In this document: positions 33,829-42,492 of the stretch, one piece after another | How positions within the stretch are numbered: the first letter of the stretch is position 1 | Layout of the letters: each line of letters begins with the position of its first letter | Source: Akkermansiaceae bacterium | GTDB taxonomy: Bacteria > Verrucomicrobiota > Verrucomicrobiia > Verrucomicrobiales > Akkermansiaceae | Length of the DNA stretch: 64,000 nt | NCBI GenBank assembly: GCA_013041925.1 | Contig: JABDRB010000013.1 | Location: 248,001 to 312,000 of the forward strand | Reading direction: 5' to 3' | Program-made: the position numbers and the translations under genes | Notes under the pieces: generated by a model | Database searches by the model: none | What the model was told of the DNA's origin: nothing | What the model saw: the letters and a program-made list of their open reading frames with translations, nothing else

Positions 33829-36366
33829 CTATTTATCAACGGGACAATATCCAGGGCGGTGCTTTGCCTCTGCATAGTACCAGAGATGCCTCCAGTAGTA
33901 ATCATCGAGTTGATACACATCCACGTTTTCTTTGTTTATATCAAAACTATCTCGCAGCACTCCATATCTTTTCATCTCGCGGATATATTCTTTCCGAGGT
34001 TTAAAGCCTGGCATATCAAATCGCTTCACTTCCTCGAGCTTCTTTTTACCCGCTATAATCATAGCGAGGATCGTCTGGTAGTCGGCGTCGTTTGTGTCCT
34101 TGAAGACAACTGGGTGGACGTTTTCATTTTTGACATCAACAGCGTAGCCTCCAGCTGTTTTTGCCAAGGGTGCCATCAGGGTGAGCGATTTTTCGGGTCT
34201 ACTCAGGTTAAACACAAAGTGCCTTGAGCGTAGCAGTGCCTTGTCACTCCATTTTGGCCGCCAGAAACTCAATCCGATTTCATCTGATAGAAATTGAGGT
34301 AGGCGCATTTCATCTTGATGACAATCTGCACAACGGCGTGTGATGGCGGCGGTAGCTTTGATTGATTCTGGCCAGTTGTAATCAGGATTAATCACCTGCT
34401 TATTTTCTTGGTAGCCACCGATCATACCTGTCCCGAGAGCCGCATAGGTTCCTGGATAGGCTGCGGATGATTCAATCCAAAAGCGGACCATCTTAATTTC
34501 ATGCTGCGAAAGTTTGATACCCTGATGACCACCAAGGATTTTTTTCATCAGAGGGCTAGGATAGGCACCGAGAGCGTAGGGAGGTAAATTGCTTTGCGGG
34601 TTATTTCTTCCGTCGATGAATTGTTTTCGGGCTGTCAGGGTCACGTAACTGTGACTGAACATGGGCCCCCGATCACCAGTGAGTATCACCTTGCCTTGTC
34701 GGTTATCCGGCTTGTGGCATTCGACGCAGTGCTTGTCGAGAATCGGCTGAATGTCGCGAGGAAAATCAAACAGCTGCGGAATACCTTTGATCGGATCAGG
34801 TCTGTGTGCTGGCTTTCTTGCGGCTAGCGGAGGCAGAGTCGTGGTGCTTACCGGTGTGTTCGTCCTGTTTTCGTGGCACCCGAGACAACTGCTTATTTCT
34901 CCTGGAGCGACGGATGTAAAACTTTGCATTCTTTTGACGGCATTGTCTTGATCGTCAAGTGCGATAAAGAAAATCGGCCGGTTTGCAGGAAGCTCCATAA
35001 ATGCCGAGCCGTCTTGTTCGATCGGGACGGTGCCAAGGATTTTTTCCAAGGTAAATGTGCCGCCATAGCTCAGGGGATCCATACCACCGGTGAAATTGAT
35101 AGGTTTGGGTAATGTCTCCATCACGAGCAACCTCTTGATGCTACCTGGCTTCACCCCTTTCATGTTCCTACCATTGTAAACATTAGTCAGAATGAGCTTA
35201 CCGGTGGTTTTTTTCGAGTCAGTGCGGTCAGGGATAATCACTTCACGTTTACGTCGCATCATCGGCCTAGGCTCGTGGCATTGGTATCCAGCTTCGGCAA
35301 GGTCATCGGTGAGTGTATATATTATCGTCGTCTCGCCGAAGGCATCCATCAACTGGATCGTCTTTCCGTTTGCGACAAGGTAGTGCTCGGAGGAAAGCGG
35401 GTAAGGATCGCGATACCCCCCCAATGGATTGATTACCTTTTTTGCGCTCAGCCGATCAGGTCCATATTGGTCACTCACTCTGGTGACTTTGCCACTGTGC
35501 TCAGGGCGGCCATGACCGGGGGAATCTATCATAAGTATATCCTTAGTATCTGGAATCGGCTTAGCATCGATGTAGAGCCCCCCAGGGTGCATATTACCGA
35601 AATAGACCGTTTGATTGGTGCCATCTGGGTTAGTTGTCCAGAGGTGATGATAGCTAATCTGACTGCGGTCGACATATTCCCAGCGAGTGTAGAGTATTTT
35701 ACCGTTAGGCATAACCCATGGCGTGTTGTCATGCTCGATATTAGCTGATATTTCACGGATATTTTTTCCGTCGGCATTACAGCGATGAAGTGTTGCGACT
35801 TGCGTTAACCAGCAATTCACCCATCGCTTCCCCCGTGTTGAAACAAACATGATTTTTTCGTTCGGCAAATACACTGGTTCTATATCGTCATAGATACCAT
35901 CGGTGAGCTGCTTAAGCCCGCTACCATCCATGTTAATTTCCCAGAGATGAAATTGGTCTTCAGTGCCTTTACGGTAGGAAAACAATATTTTTTTAGCGTC
36001 ATAATGGACGACCGGATCCCTGAATGTGCCGAGTTGATCGCTGAGCAGTGTGACCAGTTTCCCCGTGGTGAGATTCAGTTTACAAAGTTGCCCCCCTCGG
36101 CTGTATGCCTTCCTCGAAGCATCTTCGGCATAGTAACCAAGGTTAGCATACCAGTGGCCGTCGCTAGCTAGCTTTCGCTGAGCAAAAACAATCTCTTCAA
36201 ATCCGTATTGATGGGTTAGCTGATGATCACTATCGCTTTGACCTGCTTTTTTCAACTCCTCGGCGAAGCTGGAAAATTGCCCCAGCAAAGATAGGGTAAG
36301 CGCATACACTAACACCCTCATTACAATTGAATTACTCTGTATTTTGATATCTGGCTTAGCGGACAT
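33829..36366 (-). CDS. HzsA-related secreted protein with three haem-type CxxCH motifs
   Basis: An 845-residue exported protein of the type annotated with a hydrazine-synthase-alpha middle domain. A hydrophobic signal lies at residues 17-35 (after an optional second ATG at 36321). Residues about 50-380 form TolB-like beta-propeller repeats (FSYRKGTEDQFHLWEINMDGSG, FVSTRGKRW, LWTTNPDGTNQ). The HzsA-like core follows: GGMDPLSYGGTFTLE, GSAFMELPANRPIFFIALD, VAPGEISSCLGCH. Three CxxCH motifs are visible: CLGCH (about 493), CVECH (about 546) and CADCH (about 678). Such relatives are common in Planctomycetes and Verrucomicrobia and are not evidence for anammox. The gene is AT-richer than its neighbours. 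Electron partner and substrate are unknown. Confidence 0.78.
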   Translation of the reverse strand: MSAKPDIKIQSNSIVMRVLVYALTLSLLGQFSSFAEELKKAGQSDSDHQLTHQYGFEEIVFAQRKLASDGHWYANLGYYAEDASRKAYSRGGQLCKLNLTTGKLVTLLSDQLGTFRDPVVHYDAKKILFSYRKGTEDQFHLWEINMDGSGLKQLTDGIYDDIEPVYLPNEKIMFVSTRGKRWVNCWLTQVATLHRCNADGKNIREISANIEHDNTPWVMPNGKILYTRWEYVDRSQISYHHLWTTNPDGTNQTVYFGNMHPGGLYIDAKPIPDTKDILMIDSPGHGRPEHSGKVTRVSDQYGPDRLSAKKVINPLGGYRDPYPLSSEHYLVANGKTIQLMDAFGETTIIYTLTDDLAEAGYQCHEPRPMMRRKREVIIPDRTDSKKTTGKLILTNVYNGRNMKGVKPGSIKRLLVMETLPKPINFTGGMDPLSYGGTFTLEKILGTVPIEQDGSAFMELPANRPIFFIALDDQDNAVKRMQSFTSVAPGEISSCLGCHENRTNTPVSTTTLPPLAARKPAHRPDPIKGIPQLFDFPRDIQPILDKHCVECHKPDNRQGKVILTGDRGPMFSHSYVTLTARKQFIDGRNNPQSNLPPYALGAYPSPLMKKILGGHQGIKLSQHEIKMVRFWIESSAAYPGTYAALGTGMIGGYQENKQVINPDYNWPESIKATAAITRRCADCHQDEMRLPQFLSDEIGLSFWRPKWSDKALLRSRHFVFNLSRPEKSLTLMAPLAKTAGGYAVDVKNENVHPVVFKDTNDADYQTILAMIIAGKKKLEEVKRFDMPGFKPRKEYIREMKRYGVLRDSFDINKENVDVYQLDDYYWRHLWYYAEAKHRPGYCPVDK

Positions 36367-36404
36367 AACTTTCTTACTGGTGCATTTTCGATGGAGTCAT
36401 ACTC

Positions 36405-36806
36405 CTATCCTAGTAAAGTGATGGATTGCCTATAAATCACGCCAAACACATGACCTCCAACGGCGTGAGTGACGGCCATCCCCAAATTCGAGGTAATGGG
36501 CTCCAGCCACTTCTCGAACCGCTTCGATAATGCAAGAGCATCCGCATAATTCGTCAGTTCAGGATGACCCCGTTCACTCTCGATGCATTCGACAAAGAAT
36601 CTGGCAACTTGCATATCGATCATCCCCGATTTTTTACCTACCTTTGAACATTGTCCATTTTCCAATGCCTTAGAGACGACCTCCATCTTGGTGTGCAAAT
36701 TGGACAACCGAGGTCTGGAGTTCTTTTGATACGGTTCGTGAGTCCCGCCCTGCACCGTCCAGCAGAGCCATGACATGAGAGCCATTATGTATGTGAGTGA
36801 TTTCAT
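36405..36806 (-). CDS. Small secreted protein upstream of the HzsA-like gene
   Basis: A 133-residue protein with a signal peptide (residues 1-20, IMALMSWLCWTVQGG). The mature part is charged and mainly helical (LHTKMEVVSKALENGQ, ALALSKRFEKWLEPI) with two cysteines (in GQCSKVG and VECIES) and no recognised domain. It lies 38 bases upstream of the HzsA-like gene on the same strand, so they may form one transcript. I do not recognise the family; its reality as a gene rests on the signal peptide, gene spacing and length. Confidence 0.55.
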   Translation of the reverse strand: MKSLTYIMALMSWLCWTVQGGTHEPYQKNSRPRLSNLHTKMEVVSKALENGQCSKVGKKSGMIDMQVARFFVECIESERGHPELTNYADALALSKRFEKWLEPITSNLGMAVTHAVGGHVFGVIYRQSITLLG

Positions 36807-37008
36807 GTTCAGAAAATTGCAGCGATTTAACGCAACTATTCAGTCGGTATCGCCTGAATTCTCACTACCTCAAACGCTAGCCCCCCTTGTTCGCCGTGCA
36901 AAGGCAATTTTCAGCCAGCAATTCTTAGCCGTCTGTTTAGGCGTGTTCTATGGGATCGAGGGTGAAGCCCAGCATTTTCAGAGTTATGGAGATCGTCAAT
37001 GATGGTTC

Positions 37009-37022
37009 CGGTCAATTGACCG
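37009..37022. promoter_or_regulatory. Perfect 14-base palindrome
   Basis: CGGTCAATTGACCG is perfectly self-complementary and has partial pairing beyond (TT...AA). It lies in the 294-base gap between the small secreted gene and tRNA-Ser(TGA), about 80 bases before the tRNA. It could be an operator for either; no regulator is suggested. Confidence 0.3.
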
Positions 37023-37100
37023 AAACTGTTCAAAAACTATTCTTGCAAAACCCCTCCGACTAAGGAAGGTTCCCTGCGACCGCAAAAGCTTTGTAATCAC

Positions 37101-37188
37101 GGAGGGGTGGCAGAGTGGTCGAATGCACCGGTCTTGAAAACCGGCGTGGCGCAAGTCACCGTGGGTTCGAATCCCACCCCCTCTGCCA
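37101..37188 (+). tRNA. tRNA-Ser(TGA)
   Basis: An 88-base gene starting GGAGGGGTGGCAGAG. The anticodon stem CCGGT/ACCGG encloses loop CTTGAAA (anticodon TGA, reading UCA and UCG by wobble), followed by the long serine variable arm (GTGGCGCAAGTCAC), a T-arm GTGGG/CCCAC around TTCGAAT, an acceptor strand CCCCTCT and encoded GCCA. Together with tRNA-Ser(CGA) it covers part of the UCN box. Confidence 0.96.
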
Positions 37189-37227
37189 GAGCCCAGCCCA
37201 TGACATGTGGGCTGGGCTCTGGTCTTT
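37188..37227 (+). terminator. Hairpin terminator after tRNA-Ser(TGA)
   Basis: AGAGCCCAGCCCA (37188-37200) and TGGGCTGGGCTCT (37208-37220) form a strong 13-base stem immediately after the tRNA, followed by GGTCTTT. The T-run is short, so termination may be moderate or the hairpin may aid 3' processing. Confidence 0.65.
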
Positions 37228-37331
37228 GGGACATGCTGAAATGATCGGCCGTAATCTCCCGAAATTCTCAGTTGGAATTTCGGAGTTCTCCCACTAGGAT
37301 CAACGGGCCGTTCACCCACTCCACCACCACT

Positions 37332-38033
37332 ATGCCACTCTGGATTCCACCCCTCATTGCCTTTTTAGCTGGCTCCATTCCCTTTGGTCTACTGATAGCC
37401 AAGGCGAAAGGTGTCAACATCCGCGAACATGGATCTGGCAACATTGGAGCCACCAATGTGCTGCGCGTTATCGGTAAACCCTATGGAATCGGATGCCTTT
37501 TACTCGATTTCCTCAAGGGCTTCTTCCCTACCCTGCTTGCCATCAACGTCTACCTCATCGCAGGAAAAAACCCGCAGATCGCGGTGGACGCACTGGAAAA
37601 TCTCGCTACCCCCTTTGCCAAGCCTGATGCATGGAAAGCCCAGACACTGGTTATCCTTACCGGGTTAGCCGCCATCCTTGGACACAACTACTCGCCGTGG
37701 ATCGCCTTTAAGGGAGGCAAAGGCATCGCCACCTCGGGTGGGGTGCTCGTGGCACTCATGCCAGTGGGTGTGGTCGTGCTCCTTATCATCTGGGTCCTCT
37801 TCTTCGTGACTACTCGATATGTGTCTATTGCCAGCATGGGCACGGCGCTTATGGTCCCTGTGGTCACGCTCTATGGATCTTATCGCCACGGCTACCTCGC
37901 TGACGGCAGCTGGAACAAACCTCTGTTTATTTTTGCCATCATCATCGCCCTACTCGCCGTCTGGAGGCATCAATCAAACATCAAAGCCCTCCTTGCCGGC
38001 ACCGAACACCAATTCTCCAAAAAGAAAAAATGA
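37332..38033 (+). CDS. plsY: Glycerol-3-phosphate acyltransferase PlsY
   Basis: Integral membrane enzyme that transfers an acyl group from acyl-phosphate to glycerol 3-phosphate, first step of phospholipid synthesis. From the ATG at 37332 the protein has 233 residues with five or more membrane segments. The family motifs are visible: GSIPFGLLIAKAKGVNIREHGSGNIGATNVLR (about 14-45) and GHNYSPWIAFKGGKGIATSGG (about 115-135), which bind phosphate. A longer frame from 37272 is rejected. gpsA starts within its stop (four-base overlap), giving a coherent pair: GpsA makes the substrate PlsY uses. Confidence 0.95.
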   Translation: MPLWIPPLIAFLAGSIPFGLLIAKAKGVNIREHGSGNIGATNVLRVIGKPYGIGCLLLDFLKGFFPTLLAINVYLIAGKNPQIAVDALENLATPFAKPDAWKAQTLVILTGLAAILGHNYSPWIAFKGGKGIATSGGVLVALMPVGVVVLLIIWVLFFVTTRYVSIASMGTALMVPVVTLYGSYRHGYLADGSWNKPLFIFAIIIALLAVWRHQSNIKALLAGTEHQFSKKKK

Positions 38034-39025
38034 TCACACGCGCAGCCATACTCGGAACCGGCTCATGGGGAACCGCCCTCGCCTGCCTGCTCGCCAGCAA
38101 GCTCGACGAGGTCTGCCTCATCGGCCGGAATCAAAAAACTGTGGATGAAATTAATAACCACCACACAAACGCCCACTACACCCCGGACGAAACCCTATCG
38201 ACTAACATCATCGCCAGCTCGGATATGGCCAAGGCCGCCGAGTATCCGCTGGTCTTGTTTGTCGTTCCCACCTCGGCCACGGAAGCCACAGCCCGACAGC
38301 TTACCGAGATCGGCCTGCCCAAGGAAACTATCCTCGTTTCCTGCGCCAAAGGCATCGCCAGCAGCGGTGAGCGGATGAGCGAGATCATTCACGCCCAACT
38401 CCCCGACAACCCGCTCGCCGTGCTCTCCGGACCCAACCACGCCGAAGAAGTCTCGCGCACACTCGCAACCTGCGCCGTAATCGGATCGACCGACCAGGCC
38501 ATTGCAGAAAAACTTCAGGAAACATTCACCACCCACTTCTTCCGCTGTTACACCAGTGACGACGTCGCCGGCATCGAACTCGGTGGTGCGATGAAAAATG
38601 TCTTTGGCATCGCCGCAGGGATTGCCGATGGAATCGGCTTGGGTGACAATGCCATTGCCGCCCTCGTCACCCGTGGCCTAGCGGAGATGACCCGGCTCGG
38701 AACCGTGCTCGGAGGACGCATGGAAACCTTCATCGGGCTTTCCGGCATCGGCGACCTCATGGCCACCTGCTACTCGCCGCATTCACGCAACAACCGCGTC
38801 GGCAAGGCCCTTGGAAAAGGGGGGCAACTCGATGACATTATCGCCAACCTCGGTATGGTTGCCGAAGGAGTGCCGAATACCAAATCCATTCACGACGCCG
38901 GCAGCAAGGCCAATGTCCGAACCCCGCTCATCGATGCCATTTATGAGATCCTCTATGAAAACAAACCTGCCGCCGACGCACTCGAAGAGTTACTCACGCG
39001 CGACACCCGACCCGAAACGGATTAA
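38030..39025 (+). CDS. gpsA: Glycerol-3-phosphate dehydrogenase [NAD(P)+]
   Basis: Reduces dihydroxyacetone phosphate to glycerol 3-phosphate for phospholipids. The 331-residue protein has the Rossmann motif AILGTGSWGTALA (about 6-18), VSCAKGI, LSGPNHAEEVSR, the catalytic-lysine region GIELGGAMKNVFGIAAGIADG (about 184-204), and ALVTRGLAEMTRLG with GLSGIGDLMATC. All hallmarks are present and length is normal. It overlaps plsY by four bases (ATGA), implying translational coupling. Confidence 0.97.
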   Translation: MITRAAILGTGSWGTALACLLASKLDEVCLIGRNQKTVDEINNHHTNAHYTPDETLSTNIIASSDMAKAAEYPLVLFVVPTSATEATARQLTEIGLPKETILVSCAKGIASSGERMSEIIHAQLPDNPLAVLSGPNHAEEVSRTLATCAVIGSTDQAIAEKLQETFTTHFFRCYTSDDVAGIELGGAMKNVFGIAAGIADGIGLGDNAIAALVTRGLAEMTRLGTVLGGRMETFIGLSGIGDLMATCYSPHSRNNRVGKALGKGGQLDDIIANLGMVAEGVPNTKSIHDAGSKANVRTPLIDAIYEILYENKPAADALEELLTRDTRPETD

Positions 39026-39051
39026 AAAAGAGGTTTGTCATAAACAACAAG

Positions 39052-40053
39052 ATGCAACACCTCCGATTAACCGCCACCCTCCTTGGGCTGTTATTGCCCG
39101 TGCTGATATGCCGTGCTCAGAATCAGGTGGTGGATCGATGCGTTGCCCCTGCACCCATCGATACAAGTCAGGTCAAAAAACGTTCTTCGGATCCAATACC
39201 CGACAACAACGACCTGCACCAACTCCACGCCCTTGCATCCACTGCCGCCGACCAAGGGCAATACCAGAAAGCCCTCAAAATCGCCGCTCAGATCGCCGAA
39301 ATCAAGGTGCCTACCGCGCGCGGGAATGCCGTCAGTGACCCTGCGGTCTACTACCTCTCCAGCACCATCACCGCGCTCATATACATGCGCGCCGGCCAGT
39401 ATGATGTTGCGGCCGCATCTCTCGTCACCAGCTCCGTATCTGCGACATCTGGAGCCAGGCACTCCATCCTCTTTCTCCGCTCATACTGCCGACTTCGCCA
39501 CGCCATCACCCACCCCGAAGAAGCTCATAGTTCCAAAATTATCCGCCGCGAAAAATTTGCGCTCAATCGCCACCTCAAGGCGCTTCAACAAGCTGAGCCG
39601 AGCCCCCCATCGCAAGTCTGGGCACAATACGTCGCAGCCTATGAAATCCTCCTCAGTGAAGCCCGCGCATGGGTGGACAACGCAACCCCCAACCAACCCT
39701 ACAAAAAAACCTGGGCCAACATCGCGATCCGCAACCAAATCCGCACCAGCAACGCCACTCCGCCCCTGCTCATTACACCCGTGGAAGAATCACTTGGCTG
39801 GCTCGCACTGCATGTCGGGGACACCGACCAAGCGAAAAAATACTTTGGTGCGTCTCTCAAAAATCGGCGCATGTCGGGCTACGCATACCTCGGCATCGCA
39901 CGCTGTTACCGCAGGGAGAAAAACACCGCCAAGGCAGTGGAATTTTACAAAAAATCCCTCACTTCCTTCACCCACGCCGATCGTCGATTGCCGGAATGCA
40001 TCGAAGCCCGCAACTTCATTGCGGAGCATCGTAAAACCCCACCATCACCCTAA
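39052..40053 (+). CDS. Secreted TPR-repeat protein
   Basis: A 333-residue exported protein with signal peptide (residues 1-22, ending ICRAQ). TPR-like helices are visible: LHALASTAADQGQYQKALKIAAQIAE (about 57-82), TALIYMRAGQYDVAAASLV, LGWLALHVGDTDQAKKYFGASL and AYLGIARCYRREKNTAKAVEFYKKSL (about 283-308). No enzyme motif. It follows gpsA by 26 bases and precedes tcdA by five bases, so it is probably in the same operon. A role in the envelope as a scaffold is inferred from the repeats only. Confidence 0.78.
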   Translation: MQHLRLTATLLGLLLPVLICRAQNQVVDRCVAPAPIDTSQVKKRSSDPIPDNNDLHQLHALASTAADQGQYQKALKIAAQIAEIKVPTARGNAVSDPAVYYLSSTITALIYMRAGQYDVAAASLVTSSVSATSGARHSILFLRSYCRLRHAITHPEEAHSSKIIRREKFALNRHLKALQQAEPSPPSQVWAQYVAAYEILLSEARAWVDNATPNQPYKKTWANIAIRNQIRTSNATPPLLITPVEESLGWLALHVGDTDQAKKYFGASLKNRRMSGYAYLGIARCYRREKNTAKAVEFYKKSLTSFTHADRRLPECIEARNFIAEHRKTPPSP

Positions 40054-40058
40054 TCCCC

Positions 40059-40856
40059 ATGGAAAAAAATCGCTTCGATGGTATCGCACGACTCTATGGA
40101 AAATCGGCCATGGAAAAATTCAGTCGCGCCCACGTCTGCGTCGTCGGAGTCGGCGGCATCGGATCATGGACCGTCGAGGCACTCGCTCGCTCAGGTGTCG
40201 GACACATCACCATGGTCGATCTCGATGAAATATGCATCACCAACATCAACCGCCAACTGCATGCCATGGATGGTGAGATCGGCCGTCAAAAGACCGCAGC
40301 CATGGCCAGCCGCATCAATGCGATCCACCCCGACTGCAAGGTCGTCTGCCTTGAGACATTCTTTAGTGAGCGCAACGCCGATGAAATTCTCGACCAAGGA
40401 TACGACTACGTCATCGATGCCATCGACCAAGTCCGGTCCAAGGCTCGGCTCCTCGACGGCTGCCATCAACGAGGAATCCCCGTCATCAGCTGTGGAGGAG
40501 CAGGGGGATTACGAGACCCCTCCCTGATTCGGATCGATGACATCTCCCGCGCATTCAGAGACCCACTCATCAACCACGTGCGAAGAAACCTCCGCACTCG
40601 CTACGGGTTCCCCGTTGGCACTGATCTCGTCAAAAAAATCAAAGGTCGGAAGTTTTACATCGACTGTATTTTCTCCTCTGAGTCACCCGTTTACCCACAG
40701 TGTGACGGCGAGGTCTCGGTGCAGAAACCTCAAAATCTCAACGACCAAGACACCAAACTCAACTGCGCTTCAGGCTTCGGAAGCAGCACCCACATGACGG
40801 CAACCTTTGGTTTTTTTGCCGTCTCACGCTGCCTCGCCAAACTCGCTGAGATCTGA
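40059..40856 (+). CDS. tcdA: tRNA threonylcarbamoyladenosine dehydratase
   Basis: ThiF/E1-like enzyme (TcdA/CsdL) that dehydrates t6A37 to cyclic ct6A in tRNAs using ATP. The 265 residues show FSRAHVCVVGVGGIGSWTVEALARSG (ATP-binding GxGGxGS, about 30-36), VDLDEICITNINRQ (about 52-65), DYVIDAIDQVRSKA, a LLDGCHQRGIPVISCGGAGG stretch and a C-terminal FGSSTHMTATFGFFAV as in TcdA. Length matches. It sits between the TPR gene and the RodZ-like gene on one strand. ThiF and MoeB are excluded by the C-terminal signature and by the lack of a zinc CxxC pair. Confidence 0.92.
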   Translation: MEKNRFDGIARLYGKSAMEKFSRAHVCVVGVGGIGSWTVEALARSGVGHITMVDLDEICITNINRQLHAMDGEIGRQKTAAMASRINAIHPDCKVVCLETFFSERNADEILDQGYDYVIDAIDQVRSKARLLDGCHQRGIPVISCGGAGGLRDPSLIRIDDISRAFRDPLINHVRRNLRTRYGFPVGTDLVKKIKGRKFYIDCIFSSESPVYPQCDGEVSVQKPQNLNDQDTKLNCASGFGSSTHMTATFGFFAVSRCLAKLAEI

Positions 40857-40875
40857 TAAACCCACGTAACACACC

Positions 40876-41607
40876 ATGAAAGAATGGACCGATATCGGAA
40901 CACAACTTCGCAAAGCCCGAGAAAACAAGGATCTCGAGCTAAGTGATGTTGCCCAATCCACCCGTATCCCGCTGGCAACACTCGCCGCATTGGAAGAAAG
41001 TGATTATTCGATTTTCCCAAGCCCAGCCTACGCACGCAGTTTCTTAGCTCAATACAGTGAGTTTCTTGGCGTCAATGCCGACGAATGGATCGATGCCTTT
41101 GAAACTGGCGACGTGCTGGCCAACATGGGCAACCACGGAATCATGCCTGCGACCAATATACATATCGGTGGACCATCCCCACGACCTGTGACCAACCGAC
41201 GCAGCAACGGGACTTCCCCGAGTTCTAAAGATCCATCTTCCGCGCCAAACTCAGCCCGCACACCCATTCTACAAACCCTGACTGTGTTTTTGATCACCGG
41301 CCTGCTCATCGGCGGAGGCATCATCATCTATCAAAAATACGAACCGAACCTCAAAGGTAGCGCAACCGATAATATACCTGATATCACGGCCTCTCCTCAA
41401 ACGGACATCAAGGAACCCCTGCAAGAAACAACTCCTCCCCTTCCCCCACAAGCCAGCCATCTTCCCCCACCACTGCAGGCCAACAACGACCCTTCCCCCA
41501 TCGAAGAAAACAACCTAATAGAAGTCATCCCCAAAGAGCCCGCCACGGACAAACCTCAGATCCGCAAGCCAGCCAAGGCTATCGTAGTCGAAGAACACGA
41601 AGAGTAA
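40876..41607 (+). CDS. RodZ-like HTH membrane protein
   Basis: A 243-residue protein with an N-terminal helix-turn-helix of the RodZ type (residues 5-70: GTQLRKARENKDLELSDVAQSTRIP, TLAALEESDYSIFPSPAYARSFLAQYSEFLGV), a serine- and proline-rich linker, one membrane segment (about 131-152) and a 90-residue proline-rich extracytoplasmic tail. Classical RodZ ends in a beta-rich DUF4115 domain, which is not visible here, so it is a RodZ-like protein with an altered periplasmic part. RodZ links MreB to the rod-shape elongation machinery. It is the last gene of the plsY-gpsA-TPR-tcdA run. Confidence 0.82.
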   Translation: MKEWTDIGTQLRKARENKDLELSDVAQSTRIPLATLAALEESDYSIFPSPAYARSFLAQYSEFLGVNADEWIDAFETGDVLANMGNHGIMPATNIHIGGPSPRPVTNRRSNGTSPSSKDPSSAPNSARTPILQTLTVFLITGLLIGGGIIIYQKYEPNLKGSATDNIPDITASPQTDIKEPLQETTPPLPPQASHLPPPLQANNDPSPIEENNLIEVIPKEPATDKPQIRKPAKAIVVEEHEE

Positions 41608-41655
41608 CCTCGTGCAACTTGACATGGAAAAAACGAGAAAAACCGACCCCTCCCG

Positions 41656-42321
41656 TCACTGAACCAAGATCTCACGCACCTCGGGACACGTCAGATCAGT
41701 GACCACGACATCGGCGCCATAAGCCGCTAAATCATCAACGCTGAATCCACCAGTTGCAACAGCAAGCGTCATCGCCCCCATTGCTTTACCACAGGCAATA
41801 TCCTTGGGCGTATCGCCGATCACTACCGTGTTCTCAGCGTGAAAAGTTCGATCATACTCGGCGCTGGCACGCGCAAGCGCAACGGGGCCAAGTCGGTTAC
41901 GATCATGATGGTCGTCGCCATAGGCCCCGACATCCATCGGAAAATAACCCGCCAACCCGTAATGGTCGATTTTGGCTTTTGCGCCACCGACAATATTTCC
42001 CGTAAGCAACCCGAGTGGAGCTTCACGCTCTTCTAAATCAGACAAAAGCTCCTCCACGCCAGGAAGAACGCGCCCCTTAAAAGCTGCAAGGTTCGGCCCA
42101 AGCTTCGCCAAGTAGACTTGATAAAACGCATCATGACTGAGGTCACTCTGAAAGTGCTCCAGCATCCCCATGACGATGCCGGAGTCCGTGCTCCCTGCAA
42201 GATCGAGCTCTGGGCCGTCGGCACCAAACAATTCACGGGCGGCTTCTTTTAATGCCGCCATCCCTGCTCCGCCAGTATCAATCAGCGTGCAATCGATATC
42301 AAAAAGTAGCAGTCGTGACAT
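41656..42321 (-). CDS. HAD-superfamily phosphatase (phosphoglycolate phosphatase-like)
   Basis: A 221-residue cytoplasmic hydrolase of the HAD superfamily. Motif I is LLFDIDCTLIDTGGAG near the N-terminus (nucleophile and acid aspartates in DIDCT, with cysteine replacing the usual glycine), motif II is in GLLTGNI, and motif IV is in VIGDTPKDIACGKAMG. The helical cap is of the C1 type. Start at ATG 42321 puts motif I at residue about 6; ATG 42339 or 42369 would extend the N-terminus. Substrate cannot be assigned. It converges with the RodZ-like gene 48 bases away. Confidence 0.88.
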   Translation of the reverse strand: MSRLLLFDIDCTLIDTGGAGMAALKEAARELFGADGPELDLAGSTDSGIVMGMLEHFQSDLSHDAFYQVYLAKLGPNLAAFKGRVLPGVEELLSDLEEREAPLGLLTGNIVGGAKAKIDHYGLAGYFPMDVGAYGDDHHDRNRLGPVALARASAEYDRTFHAENTVVIGDTPKDIACGKAMGAMTLAVATGGFSVDDLAAYGADVVVTDLTCPEVREILVQ

Positions 42322-42492
42322 TTGTTCTAGTGCTTGCATCGAGGAGGAGATGGAATGGGGTGAGATCATCGAGATTCACGCCCCCATTTCCAATCCCCCA
42401 TGATCTGGCTGGAAAAAATCCACCGTCACCCTGGCCATGAGTTCATCAAACGCGAACTCACACCATCGGTGATGAGGTTTTATAAATGACCC

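Noticed and set aside
33829-36366. Hydrazine metabolism (anammox) from HzsA similarity
   Set aside because: HzsA-middle-domain relatives are widespread in PVC bacteria; no HzsB/C, hydrazine dehydrogenase or anammoxosome genes are present.
36775-37002. 75-codon plus-strand frame before tRNA-Ser(TGA)
   Set aside because: It starts inside the small secreted gene's signal-peptide region on the other strand and shows no family pattern.
39113-40228. 371-codon plus-strand frame overlapping the TPR protein and tcdA
   Set aside because: It is out of frame with two supported genes and has proline/serine/arginine-rich shadow composition.
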